Source of the DNA: Desulfuromonadaceae bacterium
Lineage (GTDB): Bacteria; Desulfobacterota; Desulfuromonadia; Geobacterales; Pseudopelobacteraceae
Direction of reading: 5' to 3'
Length of the DNA stretch: 64,000 nucleotides
Assembly: GCA_028712075.1 (NCBI GenBank)
Contig: JAQTQX010000021.1
Coordinates: forward strand, 1 to 64,000
The number at the start of each line of letters is the position of its first letter. The stretch's first letter is position 1. The position numbers and the translations under genes are program-made. The notes under the pieces were generated by a model. The model had not been told where the DNA came from. It worked only from the letters and a program-made list of their open reading frames with translations, and did no database searches. Below, piece by piece: positions 27,799-36,519 of this stretch.

Positions 27799-29140
27799 AA
27801 AAACAGACTTGAAAATCCTCTATGTTGAGGATGAAGCGGACCTGCGCGAAAGAATCGCTATCGTGCTGAAGATGCATTTCGCAACCGTGCTGACTGCGGC
27901 CAACGGCAGGGAGGGGCTGGAGATTTTCCTGCGAGAGCGTCCGGACATCGTCGTGACCGATGTCCGGATGCCGCTCATGGATGGACTGGAAATGACACAG
28001 GCGCTCGGCGAGTACGCACCGGGTACACCAGTAATTCTTTGTACCGCATTCACCGAAACAACCTACCTGTTAGAGGCTATTGAACTCGGTGTCGCCGCTT
28101 ATGTCCGCAAGCCGCTCGACTGCCGGGAACTGATTAGCGTAATCTCCCGTGCAGCTCTACCAATTCTGCAGCAAAAGGAGCTGACTCTTTCCCGTCAGGG
28201 CGAGCAGGCATCACTGGAACTGCTCTTGGGTGGAAGCTCGGCAATCCAGGAGTCTATCAGGCAGGCCCAGCTAATCGCCCAGTCCGACTTCTCCCTTCTT
28301 ATTCAAGGTGAAACCGGGGTCGGCAAGTCACACCTTGCCTCGATCATACACGGGTTGAGCAGGCGCCGACAGGCCCAGTTCATTACCGTAACCCTCAGTG
28401 CGCTCCCCGAAACCCTGGCAGAAAGCCAGCTCTTCGGCCATCTCAAAGGCTCATTCACCGGCGCGCTGGCGACGACCCGGGGGCTGTTCGAGGAGGCAAA
28501 CGGCGGCACCCTGTTCCTGGACGACGTGGACTGCGCCTCGCCCGTCATCCAGGCCAAGCTGCTGCATGCCGTAGAAAGCAAGCAATTCTATCCGGTGGGC
28601 GGAGTGCAACCGGTGTCGGTGGACACACGCATCATATCCGCCAGCAACCGCGACCTGCTCCAGGAGGTACAGAAAGGGCGTTTCCGGGAAGACCTTTTCT
28701 ACCGTCTCGGAGAGACGGTAATCACCCTCCCTCCTCTCAGGCATCGAGGAGAAGACATTCTGCTGCTGGCCCGGAGATTCCTGGGGGATATTTCACGGGA
28801 ACTCGACCGGATTCCTCCCCGAATCACTTCCGAGGCGGCACTGCTGCTCAATCAGCATCCCTGGCACGGCAACGTGCGCGAACTGAAAAGTACCATGAAA
28901 CGAGCCGCCCTTTTTGCCGGTGAGAGCATTTCCGCCAAAGAACTGGCAGGTATTATGACCGTGATCGACCGGGAAGGGGAAAAGGAGTCTGCCTCCGCTG
29001 TTCAGTCTCTGGAAGAACTGAAGCGGGACGCCGTTAAGCAGGCCTTAGCGGCTACCGGCGGCAAAAAAATGGAAGCCGCCCGGATACTCGATGTAGATTA
29101 CAGCAGTTTCAAACGGATGCTCGACCGATACGGCATTTAG
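27791..29140 (+). CDS. NtrC-type sigma-54 response regulator
   Basis: 449 residues. Receiver (YVEDEADLRE; phospho-Asp near 57 in VTDVRMP; Lys in VRKPLD), AAA+ domain with Walker A GETGVGKSH, the sigma-54 contact loop GSFTGA, and a Fis-type HTH at the C-terminus (KKMEAARILDVDYSSFKRML). The Walker B segment reads LFLDDVD, with Asp where nearly all family members have the catalytic Glu (LFLDEIG). This could weaken or alter ATP hydrolysis. It acts with the kinase just upstream. The sigma-54 promoter of the cytochrome genes at the far end of the window is one possible kind of target, but no link is shown. Confidence 0.92.
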   Translation: MAEKTDLKILYVEDEADLRERIAIVLKMHFATVLTAANGREGLEIFLRERPDIVVTDVRMPLMDGLEMTQALGEYAPGTPVILCTAFTETTYLLEAIELGVAAYVRKPLDCRELISVISRAALPILQQKELTLSRQGEQASLELLLGGSSAIQESIRQAQLIAQSDFSLLIQGETGVGKSHLASIIHGLSRRRQAQFITVTLSALPETLAESQLFGHLKGSFTGALATTRGLFEEANGGTLFLDDVDCASPVIQAKLLHAVESKQFYPVGGVQPVSVDTRIISASNRDLLQEVQKGRFREDLFYRLGETVITLPPLRHRGEDILLLARRFLGDISRELDRIPPRITSEAALLLNQHPWHGNVRELKSTMKRAALFAGESISAKELAGIMTVIDREGEKESASAVQSLEELKRDAVKQALAATGGKKMEAARILDVDYSSFKRMLDRYGI

Positions 29141-29669
29141 ACCGCATTACCATATCAATAAAATCATCGGCAAACCCGTTGTTCGCGGATAATGGTGATG
29201 CCCATCGCCAACAATAGCCATAAAGTGTATGATGCGGAAAACCGTTTCCGCTTATATGAAGCTTTTCTGCTTATAAAATTCTCCCCCTTGCAGTGTCCCA
29301 TAAGGCCTTAGTCATAGCCTCCGACCACATTATAAAGCAATAGACGACTCTTCACTTTGCCCACCCACAACAACCCCAACTCTTCACTTTGCCCACCCAG
29401 CCATGACGTATTTTCTAATTTTTCAAACATATTCAGCCAGTTATCTATCCGGCACCATCCTTGCTACTTTCTTCATGAGAAGGGAAGTGCCAGCACCGAC
29501 TGATACATTTAAGTGGCAGCAATAATTAACAAAGCCCTCTCCGACTGCTTTGCTTGCTGAAGCCAATTACCTTCCAAAACATTGTTCAAACGAAATTTCT
29601 CCGAGTAGCACTGATTAAATACGCCTTACGTGCCAGTCCAGCAAGTTTTATTTAGCCAAAACAGGAAGA
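29141..29669. other. 530-bp gap with a 21-bp direct repeat
   Basis: No gene is supported. A 21-bp sequence beginning ACTCTTCACTTTGCCCACC occurs at 29347-29367 and again at 29379-29399, a period of 32 bases. In reverse this reads GGTGGGCAAAGTGAAGAGT. Repeated ends of this style occur in some insertion sequences, so this may be the scar of one, but no transposase remains nearby. Confidence 0.5.
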
Positions 29670-31058
29670 TTGGCTGACAGTCGGGACAATAACCGGCCGC
29701 CAGACCAGGAGTCAGCCAACCCCCTAATTACAGGAAGTGACCCTTTGATCGAACCGATGGTGAGCAGACTGAAAAGTGCAGCAGCCCCGACCAGACGAAC
29801 CGGGCTTCTGAGAGTAACCCGCATCCGTCGTGAACAGGAGCTGAAATTCCATATCGATGCCTGGCGTACTCTGGCCGTCGCCGTCCCGATGCGATCCCCG
29901 GAATGGCTGCTGGAATGGTGGCGCTTCTATAAAAAAGAGGGCGACGAGCTGTGCGTGGTACTTTTCTCTGACCCGACCGGAATTCTGACCGGCTTGGCGC
30001 CCCTCTACATCGAGAAGACGGAAAAACAGCGTACGGTACGGTTGCTCGGTTCCGGCGAAGCCAGCACCAACCATACCACTTGGCTTTGCTCTCCTGGAAA
30101 TGAGATTCGAATCGGTCGCGCGGTTGCCGACTTTCTTCTTGAAGTACGTTCTGAATGGGATCAAATTCTACTGGAATCAGTAGATACCGATGATCTAGCC
30201 ATCGGTACCACGGTGGAACATCTGGCGAAGTCAGAACAACTGGTGCACAAGACGCCGCTGCAGAACTGCTGGAAGATTGCGCTACCCACATGTTGGGACG
30301 ACTACCTGGCAATGCTCTCCAAGGCGCAACGTAAGCACTGCCGCAGGATGCAGCGGCAATACTTCGATTCAGGACTGGTGAAACTGCACATGGTGACGAA
30401 AGCGGAGAATTTCCCCCGAGGCTTCGAGGTCTTGCTCAAGCTCCACGGTGCCCGCTGGGGCGAACCAGACCGTCCGCTAGGCTGTTTTAGCGACCAACGG
30501 TTCCGCGAGTTTCATCAGGCCGTTGCTCTGAAATTTCTGCGCCGGCAACAATTGTTGCTTGCCTGGGTGGAACTGGATGGTGAACCGATCGCCGTAGAGT
30601 ACCAGCTCGCCGACCGCAGCACTGTCTATTCTTACCTGGCGGGGATGGATCCGGTGCGTGGAGAACTTGCACCGGGCAACCTTTCCGTCATGGCAGCGAT
30701 CCGCCTTGCCATCGAATCTGGTCGCCAATGGTTTGACTTCTCACGCGGCGACCAACCCTACAAGTCCGCTTGGCGGGCTACCCCCACCTCCTGCCACGAT
30801 ATCCGCATCTGGCCGGACCGGATCGCGGGGCGCCTGGAACACGGCATATGGGGCATGCGGATCGGAACCGAGCAGTTGCGGCTCAGAACGATTCGCTGGA
30901 TCAAGGCGAGAGTTTCGACCGGTCTTATTGAACTTGGGCGGGACCTGATACGGCAACTTGGAGGGAGACGCATGGGTCCCGTAAAAACAATGTCGTCGAG
31001 AACGTACTCTCAACCCCAAAAGCTGCAGCACCGCCTCCTCCAGCGGGGGGGGATTTAA
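29670..31058 (+). CDS. CelD/BcsL-like GNAT acetyltransferase
   Basis: 462 residues from a TTG start; an ATG at 29757 is an alternative that would drop 29 weakly conserved residues. The acetyltransferase fold shows FHIDAWRTLA, a central KAQRKHCRRMQRQ basic segment, YSYLAGMDPVRGELAPGNL, and FDFSRGDQPYKSAWRA, typical of the GNAT_6 (CelD) family involved in cellulose and other exopolysaccharide production. The C-terminus is basic. It probably modifies a glycan or its lipid precursor. It stands alone between an IS-like repeat and an IS200 remnant. Confidence 0.8.
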   Translation: MADSRDNNRPPDQESANPLITGSDPLIEPMVSRLKSAAAPTRRTGLLRVTRIRREQELKFHIDAWRTLAVAVPMRSPEWLLEWWRFYKKEGDELCVVLFSDPTGILTGLAPLYIEKTEKQRTVRLLGSGEASTNHTTWLCSPGNEIRIGRAVADFLLEVRSEWDQILLESVDTDDLAIGTTVEHLAKSEQLVHKTPLQNCWKIALPTCWDDYLAMLSKAQRKHCRRMQRQYFDSGLVKLHMVTKAENFPRGFEVLLKLHGARWGEPDRPLGCFSDQRFREFHQAVALKFLRRQQLLLAWVELDGEPIAVEYQLADRSTVYSYLAGMDPVRGELAPGNLSVMAAIRLAIESGRQWFDFSRGDQPYKSAWRATPTSCHDIRIWPDRIAGRLEHGIWGMRIGTEQLRLRTIRWIKARVSTGLIELGRDLIRQLGGRRMGPVKTMSSRTYSQPQKLQHRLLQRGGI

Positions 31059-31325
31059 CGAAAATCTCTCCTTTGGCTCAGGGCAGGTAAACACTTCCCC
31101 TGCCGTTACCTTCCACGCCACTATCAAAATGCCAGCTTAATGAATCATCAAAAATCATTTGGAAAAACACTCTATGAAAACAGCAAAGAAGCGCTCCGGC
31201 TGGCGATGAAGCATTTCAACTGAGCCACTGACGCGCGTCTACAATTGATGCTGTTCATATTGCCGGGCACGGATGCCGTTCCCTCCAGGTATGCTCCAGC
31301 CAAAATGTGCCTATCATAGTCATGA

Positions 31326-31640
31326 CCACCCGCAGAGCCAGTGGCTTGAGGAAAACCCCTAAAAGGGGCTAGTTCTATAAGTTCCACTTCCTTCTGGCGA
31401 CACAACTGACGGATAACTTTACCGGCATAAGACCTCGAATGCTACCAAACAGAGCCTTCTTACAGTACTTCGGGACTATCACCACATGATATTTGCACTT
31501 CCATTTTACATAGGCTAAACTTTGCCATTCTCGCATGACATTTCCTCCTGTTGATTACCCTTGAGGGCTTTCCTCATGATGAAGTGTCGCCAGCCTTTTC
31601 AATTCTCACCGGCAGAGCCGGTGGTTTACTGAAAGGCTCC
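31326..31640 (-). mobile_element. Internally deleted IS200/IS605-type element
   Basis: Both ends carry similar imperfect palindromes with the loop core GGCTCTGC: CACCGGCAGAGCCGGTG at 31607-31623 and CCACCCGCAGAGCCAGTGG at 31326-31344. A second small hairpin (CCCCTAAAAGGGG) follows at about 31356. Between them lies only the first third of a tnpA-like gene, read on the minus strand. This size and layout (about 315 bp) fit a shrunken, non-autonomous copy that could still be moved by a full-length relative elsewhere in the genome. Confidence 0.7.
31378..31536 (-). pseudogene. tnpA: IS200-family transposase (TnpA) fragment, frameshifted
   Basis: Reading left from the ATG at 31536 (CAGGAGGAAATGTC upstream) gives MREWQSLAYVKWKCKYHVV and IVPKYCKKALFGSIRG, the conserved TnpA start. 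A frameshift near 31428 moves the rest into another frame (KVIRQLCRQKEVELIE), which then ends abruptly at the element's hairpin. The catalytic HUH and tyrosine regions are missing. Confidence 0.75.
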
Positions 31641-31672
31641 TATTAATCCCTCGGAGACAGTAACCGATATTC

Positions 31673-33508
31673 ATGCTCATACTTTCCCTACTAATTGCAA
31701 TTTCAGGGGCCTGTGGATTCTTAATCGGTAGCCCTTTCATAACACGTCTTGCGCCTGCGGACTGCTTTAGCAGACCAGCTGATCAGGCTATTATAGCCAC
31801 TTGGTTGGGACTCCTGATTCTGGCAAACACGTTCTTTTCAGCCGCTTTGTTCTCTCCGCTCACTCCCACCGTTGTCATTGTCATCACACTAATCCTGATG
31901 ATTCCGGCTATTCTGTCGCAGATCAACAGCAAATGGTTCAAGGAGTTTGTCAATAATTTCTCGGCCGGACCCATTTTCGCTGTCACTGCTCTCACGCTTG
32001 GGGCCTCTGCCTACTGTTCCCAGGTAATCGTCTGGTATGATACTCGGCTGTATCATATGCAGGTCATCAAATGGCTCTCAGAATATGGGCTGGTGCCCGG
32101 ACTGGGCTTGATTCATAGCCGTTTTGGTTATCCATCATCATGGTTTACCCTCACCGCTTCCGTAAATCATGGCCTGCTGCAGGGGAGAACCGGTTCCTTT
32201 ACCGGAGGAATTTGTCTGCTGCTGCTGGCTGTCCATTTTCTCATTGCGCTCCTACGAATCATTACCGGTCGGGGGAAAAGTCCCGACCTCTTTATTGCCA
32301 TGGCATCCTTCCTGACACTGATCATAATCATGGTTTATGGAATACCCAATTCTCCCGCACCCGATTTGCCGGTCATCATTCTGGTCATTGAAACAGCCTG
32401 GAGCATCGTGATCATCTCGGAATTTCAGCCGGATAGACACCACCGTTTTGATACGGCTCTGAATGCCAGACTGATTCCCTTGCTGCTGGCTGCCGGGACA
32501 GTATCCATTAAATTGAGTGCCCTGCCACTTTTGGCCGTAGCTGGATGCTATTATCTCTTCAAGGGAAGATTCAAATCCGGAAAACTGCTGGTTGCCGGCA
32601 GCGTACTGACCTTTTTTCTAGCTCCGCTTGCTGCTGCAGGTTACATTACTACCGGTTGCGCCTTCTATCCATCGTCCACATTTTGTGTCAATGTGCCATG
32701 GTCGCTTGGTGCTGCTCAAGCCAACGCTGAATCGGCATTGATCAGGGAGTGGGCGCGATGGGGAGGACGGCCAACTCCTGACGGGGCAACGGCCTGGAAC
32801 TGGGTTGTCCCCTGGTTTGCGGAGGAAAAGGTCTGCTCGCTATTTCTTGTTATGTCCGTCCTCTCTGTTCTTGTCATTATAATTCGCCATGCCGGGGAAA
32901 AACATATCTACTGGAATAGCTCTGTTGCTGCTCTGGCAATATCAGGGATTGCCCTCATGTTGTATGCCGCCCCAAACTGGCGCTTCGGCCTCGGTTATCT
33001 CGTTATTTTACCGGCACTCACGGCTGAAAACCTTTTGCCGTGGCTCACACGGCAAACCTGGAAACAGCAGGGGGTAATATCATCCGCCAAATGGGCCTGG
33101 CTTGGTGGAATTACCGCGTTGGTGATCGCAACTCATATCTATGTCGTTCCCCGACCAACATTCAAACCACTCGGAGAAGTTGCGGACATTACATCAATGG
33201 CAGGCAATGACAATCCTCATTTCAACCTTATACGTCCTCCCCGGATCTGGAATGTTCAATTTGCTCTTGACGAAGCTTCCGGTAAAAAAACCGCCTCGGT
33301 TGATGCCCCGGTCAGTATTGACAGAGTAGGTGATTTCACCTATTACCGGCCAGCCAATATGGATGACTCTGAGCTGTGTACTGTTGCACCTGTTCCCTGC
33401 GCTCCCGGTAGACTGAACGGCTTGAGATTGCGTGATTCCGGAAAAGGTATTGCCGGTGGTTTTGTCAAAGCGGTAACTAACAACATTAGTCAGGAGAAAT
33501 TCCCTTGA
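31673..33508 (+). CDS. Large polytopic membrane protein (LIC_10190-like)
   Basis: 611 residues with about 12 hydrophobic segments and a soluble C-terminal tail of about 110 residues. The segment [19 protein letters not shown] followed by [14 protein letters not shown] resembles the LIC_10190-type membrane proteins, which look like GT-C glycosyltransferases or polymerases. The first periplasmic loop has acidic residues but no clear DxD. It overlaps a GT2 gene by four bases (TTGA), suggesting that the two act together: the GT2 makes a lipid-linked sugar and this protein uses it. Confidence 0.65.
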   Translation: MLILSLLIAISGACGFLIGSPFITRLAPADCFSRPADQAIIATWLGLLILANTFFSAALFSPLTPTVVIVITLILMIPAILSQINSKWFKEFVNNFSAGPIFAVTALTLGASAYCSQVIVWYDTRLYHMQVIKWLSEYGLVPGLGLIHSRFGYPSSWFTLTASVNHGLLQGRTGSFTGGICLLLLAVHFLIALLRIITGRGKSPDLFIAMASFLTLIIIMVYGIPNSPAPDLPVIILVIETAWSIVIISEFQPDRHHRFDTALNARLIPLLLAAGTVSIKLSALPLLAVAGCYYLFKGRFKSGKLLVAGSVLTFFLAPLAAAGYITTGCAFYPSSTFCVNVPWSLGAAQANAESALIREWARWGGRPTPDGATAWNWVVPWFAEEKVCSLFLVMSVLSVLVIIIRHAGEKHIYWNSSVAALAISGIALMLYAAPNWRFGLGYLVILPALTAENLLPWLTRQTWKQQGVISSAKWAWLGGITALVIATHIYVVPRPTFKPLGEVADITSMAGNDNPHFNLIRPPRIWNVQFALDEASGKKTASVDAPVSIDRVGDFTYYRPANMDDSELCTVAPVPCAPGRLNGLRLRDSGKGIAGGFVKAVTNNISQEKFP

Positions 33509-34188
33509 AATTGTCCGTAGTCATACCCGTGTATAACGAGAAGGAAACCATCCGGCAAATTTACGATGCTGTCATAGCGGTTAACCTGGAAAAGGAAATC
33601 ATTTTGGTGGATGACTTCTCCACCGATGGCACTCGCGATATCCTGCTGAGTTTGGCAGACAAAACAGTCCGAGTCATTTACCATGATCGCAATTTGGGCA
33701 AAGGAGCCGCGCTTCGAACAGGATTTGCACATGTAACAGGTGATATTGTTCTCGTCCAGGATGCTGACCTGGAATACGACCCGCAGCAGTATCCGAAACT
33801 CATCCAACCGATTCTGGACGGCAAGGCAGATGTGGTTTACGGTTCCCGCTTTGTCACCGGCGACTATCGGCGGGTCCTTTATTTCTGGCATATGCTGGGG
33901 AACACATTCTTGACACTGCTTTCCAACATGCTCACGAACTTGAATCTGACCGATATGGAGACTGGCTATAAAGTGTTCAGGAAAGACGTACTGAAAAGCA
34001 TCACCATTGAAGAAAACCGCTTTGGTGTTGAGCCGGAGATTACCGCCAAAATTGCCAAACTGGATGCAAGAATTTATGAAGTCGGTATTTCCTATTCTGG
34101 ACGGACTTACGTGGAGGGAAAGAAAATCGGTTGGAAGGATGGCCTGTCAGCCATCAGATGCATACTGAAGTACAATCTTCTTCGATAA
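33505..34188 (+). CDS. Family 2 glycosyltransferase (DPM/Dpg type)
   Basis: 227 residues from a TTG start (CAGGAGAAA upstream) overlapping the membrane protein stop. Motifs: [25 protein letters not shown] (about 34-44), the DxD in [12 protein letters not shown] (about 88), and [13 protein letters not shown]. It lacks C-terminal membrane segments. Likely reaction: transfer of a hexose or aminosugar to polyprenyl phosphate, supplying the GT-C-like partner encoded upstream. Confidence 0.9.
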   Translation: MKLSVVIPVYNEKETIRQIYDAVIAVNLEKEIILVDDFSTDGTRDILLSLADKTVRVIYHDRNLGKGAALRTGFAHVTGDIVLVQDADLEYDPQQYPKLIQPILDGKADVVYGSRFVTGDYRRVLYFWHMLGNTFLTLLSNMLTNLNLTDMETGYKVFRKDVLKSITIEENRFGVEPEITAKIAKLDARIYEVGISYSGRTYVEGKKIGWKDGLSAIRCILKYNLLR

Positions 34189-34201
34189 TTGAGACAGGTC
34201 G

Positions 34202-34290
34202 TCAATAGTAGCTTTCCATTGGGGCGTTGTCGCAGCAATTCCCCTTGCGGCTCATTGATGGTATGATCCCAAATCACTTCTGTCCAGTCT
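34202..34290 (-). pseudogene. IS3-family transposase (OrfB) scar
   Basis: On the minus strand, 34255-34205 reads MSRKGNCCDNAPMESYY before a stop. This matches the GNCWDNAPMESFF block near the integrase catalytic Glu of IS3-family OrfB proteins. A short upstream piece (RSDLGS) resembles the HSDRGSQY block, with the normal 20-residue spacer missing. Nothing else of the element is left; it is a deep remnant next to the toxin-antitoxin genes. Confidence 0.7.
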
Positions 34291-34454
34291 CATCGTTCGG
34301 AAATAATTGCAGCAATTGACCGATTACTGGTGTAGGGGCTGGTGCTACGATGAATAGCGTAGATGATTAGCGATTGGATGAAAATTTTAATTGACGGGCA
34401 TGGTTCCCGCAGCTATTGTGTGATTACTTTGTAGGTCCGTAAAGGAGTTTGAAT

Positions 34455-34700
34455 ATGCTTACTCATCTTGTTTCCATAGGAAATTCAAAAGGCGTCCGTA
34501 TACCTGCAACATTGTTACGACAGTACAATATCAAGGAAGAAGTGGAACTCCTGCCGGGAATTGACGAGATTGTACTACGCCCAGTATCGCGAAAACCACG
34601 TGAGGGATGGGACATGGCCTTCGCAATGTTGCATGAGCGGGGTGAGGACCGCCTGATCCTTGATGACTCGCTCGACCTTGAGGAATGGGAATGGAGCTGA
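34455..34700 (+). CDS. mazE: AbrB/MazE-type antitoxin
   Basis: 81 residues from the ATG at 34455; AAAGGAG lies seven bases upstream, which excludes the in-frame TTG at 34449. The swapped-hairpin SpoVT/AbrB domain is clear (SIGNSKGVRIPATLLRQYN, then VELLPGIDEIVLRPV). The acidic C-terminal tail (LILDDSLDLEEWEWS) should wrap the toxin. It overlaps the toxin gene and probably represses the shared promoter. Confidence 0.88.
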   Translation: MLTHLVSIGNSKGVRIPATLLRQYNIKEEVELLPGIDEIVLRPVSRKPREGWDMAFAMLHERGEDRLILDDSLDLEEWEWS

Positions 34701-35014
34701 AACAATATTGCATTTATCTCGTAAACCTTGATCCAACCATTGGTCATGAAATCAAGAAAGTTCGACCCTGTCTCGTTATCTCACCAAATGAAATGAACCG
34801 TCACCTGCAAACCGTCTTGATCGCCCCGATGACAACAAAATCTCACAGATATCCAACCCGGGTCGAGTTGCGCTTTGAGGGAAAGCAGGCCTGGATCGTT
34901 CTTGACCAGATTCGTGCGGTAGATCACATGCGCCTGGTCAAGGAATTAGGGAAACTGGATACCCGGCATGCCCAGAATGTCAGGAACATACTAAAGGAAA
35001 TGCTTGTAGACTGA
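34691..35014 (+). CDS. mazF: PemK/MazF-type endoribonuclease toxin
   Basis: About 107 residues from the ATG at 34691 (GAGG seven bases upstream); ATG at 34685 is an alternative. The fold marks are YLVNLDPTIGHEIKKVRPCL near the N-terminus, LIAPMTTKSHRYPTR, and WIVLDQIRAVDHMRL. MazF-type proteins cut mRNA at short motifs and are neutralised by the AbrB-type partner encoded just upstream, here overlapping by ten bases. Confidence 0.9.
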   Translation: MELKQYCIYLVNLDPTIGHEIKKVRPCLVISPNEMNRHLQTVLIAPMTTKSHRYPTRVELRFEGKQAWIVLDQIRAVDHMRLVKELGKLDTRHAQNVRNILKEMLVD

Positions 35015-35061
35015 ACGACAACAAATATCTGAAAACATAAAACGTCATACAATTCATAATA

Positions 35062-35109
35062 ACCTTGTATTTTTAATTTTGTAACTATAAAATTACCTTG
35101 TATTTTTAA
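35062..35109 (+). promoter_or_regulatory. Direct repeats ahead of the AAA ATPase gene
   Basis: ACCTTGTATTTTTAA occurs twice, at 35062-35076 and 35095-35109, 33 bases apart (about three helical turns) in an AT-rich stretch just upstream of the ATPase gene. The spacing suits a paired operator or promoter region. Confidence 0.45.
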
Positions 35110-35134
35110 ACATGACCATACTGCAAGGTGAGCT

Positions 35135-36448
35135 ATGCGCAGATTTATTGACGATCAACTCCAGCAATGGCAGGACAGCACAAGGCGAAAACCGCTGATT
35201 TTGAGGGGCGCCCGGCAGGTTGGCAAAACCTGGTCGCTGAAAGAGTTTGGCAAAAACTGCTTTGAATCAGTTGCGTTGGTCGATCTGGAGCGCAATCCTT
35301 CCCTGCGTAAAATGTTCGATGGTGACCTTAACGCAGCGCGAATCTGTGCCGACCTTGAAGTGCTGTTGCGACAAAGGATCACACCCGGCAAAACCCTGCT
35401 CTTTTTTGATGAGATCCAGGCGTGCCCCCGCGCCATAACCGCCCTGCGCTACTTTTATGAGGAGATGCCGGAGCTGCACGTTGTTGCCGCCGGATCACTT
35501 TTGGAATTTGCGATTAAAGACGCCTCCTTTCCTGTCGGCAGGGTTCAGTTTCTCAATCTCTATCCCCTCTGTTTCGCCGAATATCTGGAGGCAATCGGTA
35601 ACGCTCCGGCTGCTGCGGCTGTTTTAGGCAATCCTGCTGACATATCACCCGTTGTGCATGAACTTCTTCGTGACGAGCTAAAACGTTATTTTTTCACCGG
35701 TGGAATGCCGGCGGCTGTCAATGCATTCAAAGAAAACGGTTCGCTACGGGATGCCTTCGAGGTACAGGGAGAAATTGCAGAATCATATCGAATGGATTTT
35801 GCAAAATACACTCCCCACGTTGACCGTTACTGCCTGGATTCTGTCTTTACGTCACTCGCGCAAAGTGTCGGGCAACAGATCAAATACGCACGATTGGGCG
35901 AGGGGTATGGCAACCCGACGCTGAAGAAGGCTTTTGAAGCTCTCTGTCTGGCACAGGTTGCCCGCAAGGTTACTTCGGCTAATCCGACCGGCCTGCCATT
36001 GGGGGCAAGTGCTTCGGTCAAGGTATTCAAGGCGTTGATGCTGGATCTGGGCCTGATGCGCTATCTGTCAGGTATGCCGGACGATATTGAATATGCCAGG
36101 AGGGATCTGCTTGCCATATATCGCGGTGCCATGGCAGAACAGTTTGTGGGACAGGAGATACTGGTATCACAGCAGGGAAGCCTCTATTACTGGGATCGGC
36201 AGGCTAAAAGCAGTTCTGCAGAAGTCGATTATCTGGCAGTCATGAACGGAATAATTCATCCGGTGGAGGTTAAAAGCGGCGCTACTGGAAGCTTGAGAAG
36301 TCTGCATCTTTTTCTGGCTTCATACCCGGAGTGCGGCAAGGCACTTGTTTTTTCAGATCAGCCATATTCCGACCTTCCGGAGCAAAAAATCACCTTTTTG
36401 CCGTTGTATAGTGTTTTTGCCGCAACAAAGCCATCGGAGAAACAATGA
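35135..36448 (+). CDS. AAA ATPase with DUF4143 domain
   Basis: 437 residues. P-loop RGARQVGKTW (about 23-32), Walker B LLFFDEIQACP (about 87-97), sensor VVAAGSLLEFA, then the C-terminal DUF4143 nuclease-like domain with YYWDRQ, SAEVDYL and HPVEVKSG (the E-x-D...E-x-K pattern). Such proteins are widespread in accessory regions, and their role is not established. It sits next to the MazEF-like pair and an IS3 scar, which fits an acquired patch. A tiny ORF overlaps its stop. Confidence 0.88.
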   Translation: MRRFIDDQLQQWQDSTRRKPLILRGARQVGKTWSLKEFGKNCFESVALVDLERNPSLRKMFDGDLNAARICADLEVLLRQRITPGKTLLFFDEIQACPRAITALRYFYEEMPELHVVAAGSLLEFAIKDASFPVGRVQFLNLYPLCFAEYLEAIGNAPAAAAVLGNPADISPVVHELLRDELKRYFFTGGMPAAVNAFKENGSLRDAFEVQGEIAESYRMDFAKYTPHVDRYCLDSVFTSLAQSVGQQIKYARLGEGYGNPTLKKAFEALCLAQVARKVTSANPTGLPLGASASVKVFKALMLDLGLMRYLSGMPDDIEYARRDLLAIYRGAMAEQFVGQEILVSQQGSLYYWDRQAKSSSAEVDYLAVMNGIIHPVEVKSGATGSLRSLHLFLASYPECGKALVFSDQPYSDLPEQKITFLPLYSVFAATKPSEKQ

Positions 36449-36519
36449 CCGAAGTGATTGTCATTGCAAAACGCGACCATAATCTGGTCTACGTATCTGC
36501 GAAGGAACGCCTGCCGTGA
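36445..36519 (+). CDS. Candidate 24-residue coupling ORF
   Basis: ATG at 36445 overlaps the ATPase stop (ATGA), and the frame MTEVIVIAKRDHNLVYVSAK with four more residues ends at TGA 36517-36519, overlapping the GTG start of the next glycosyltransferase (GTGA). It is coupled on both sides. It may act as a bridge that carries ribosomes from one gene to the next; the peptide itself has no known motif. Confidence 0.4.
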   Translation: MTEVIVIAKRDHNLVYVSAKERLP

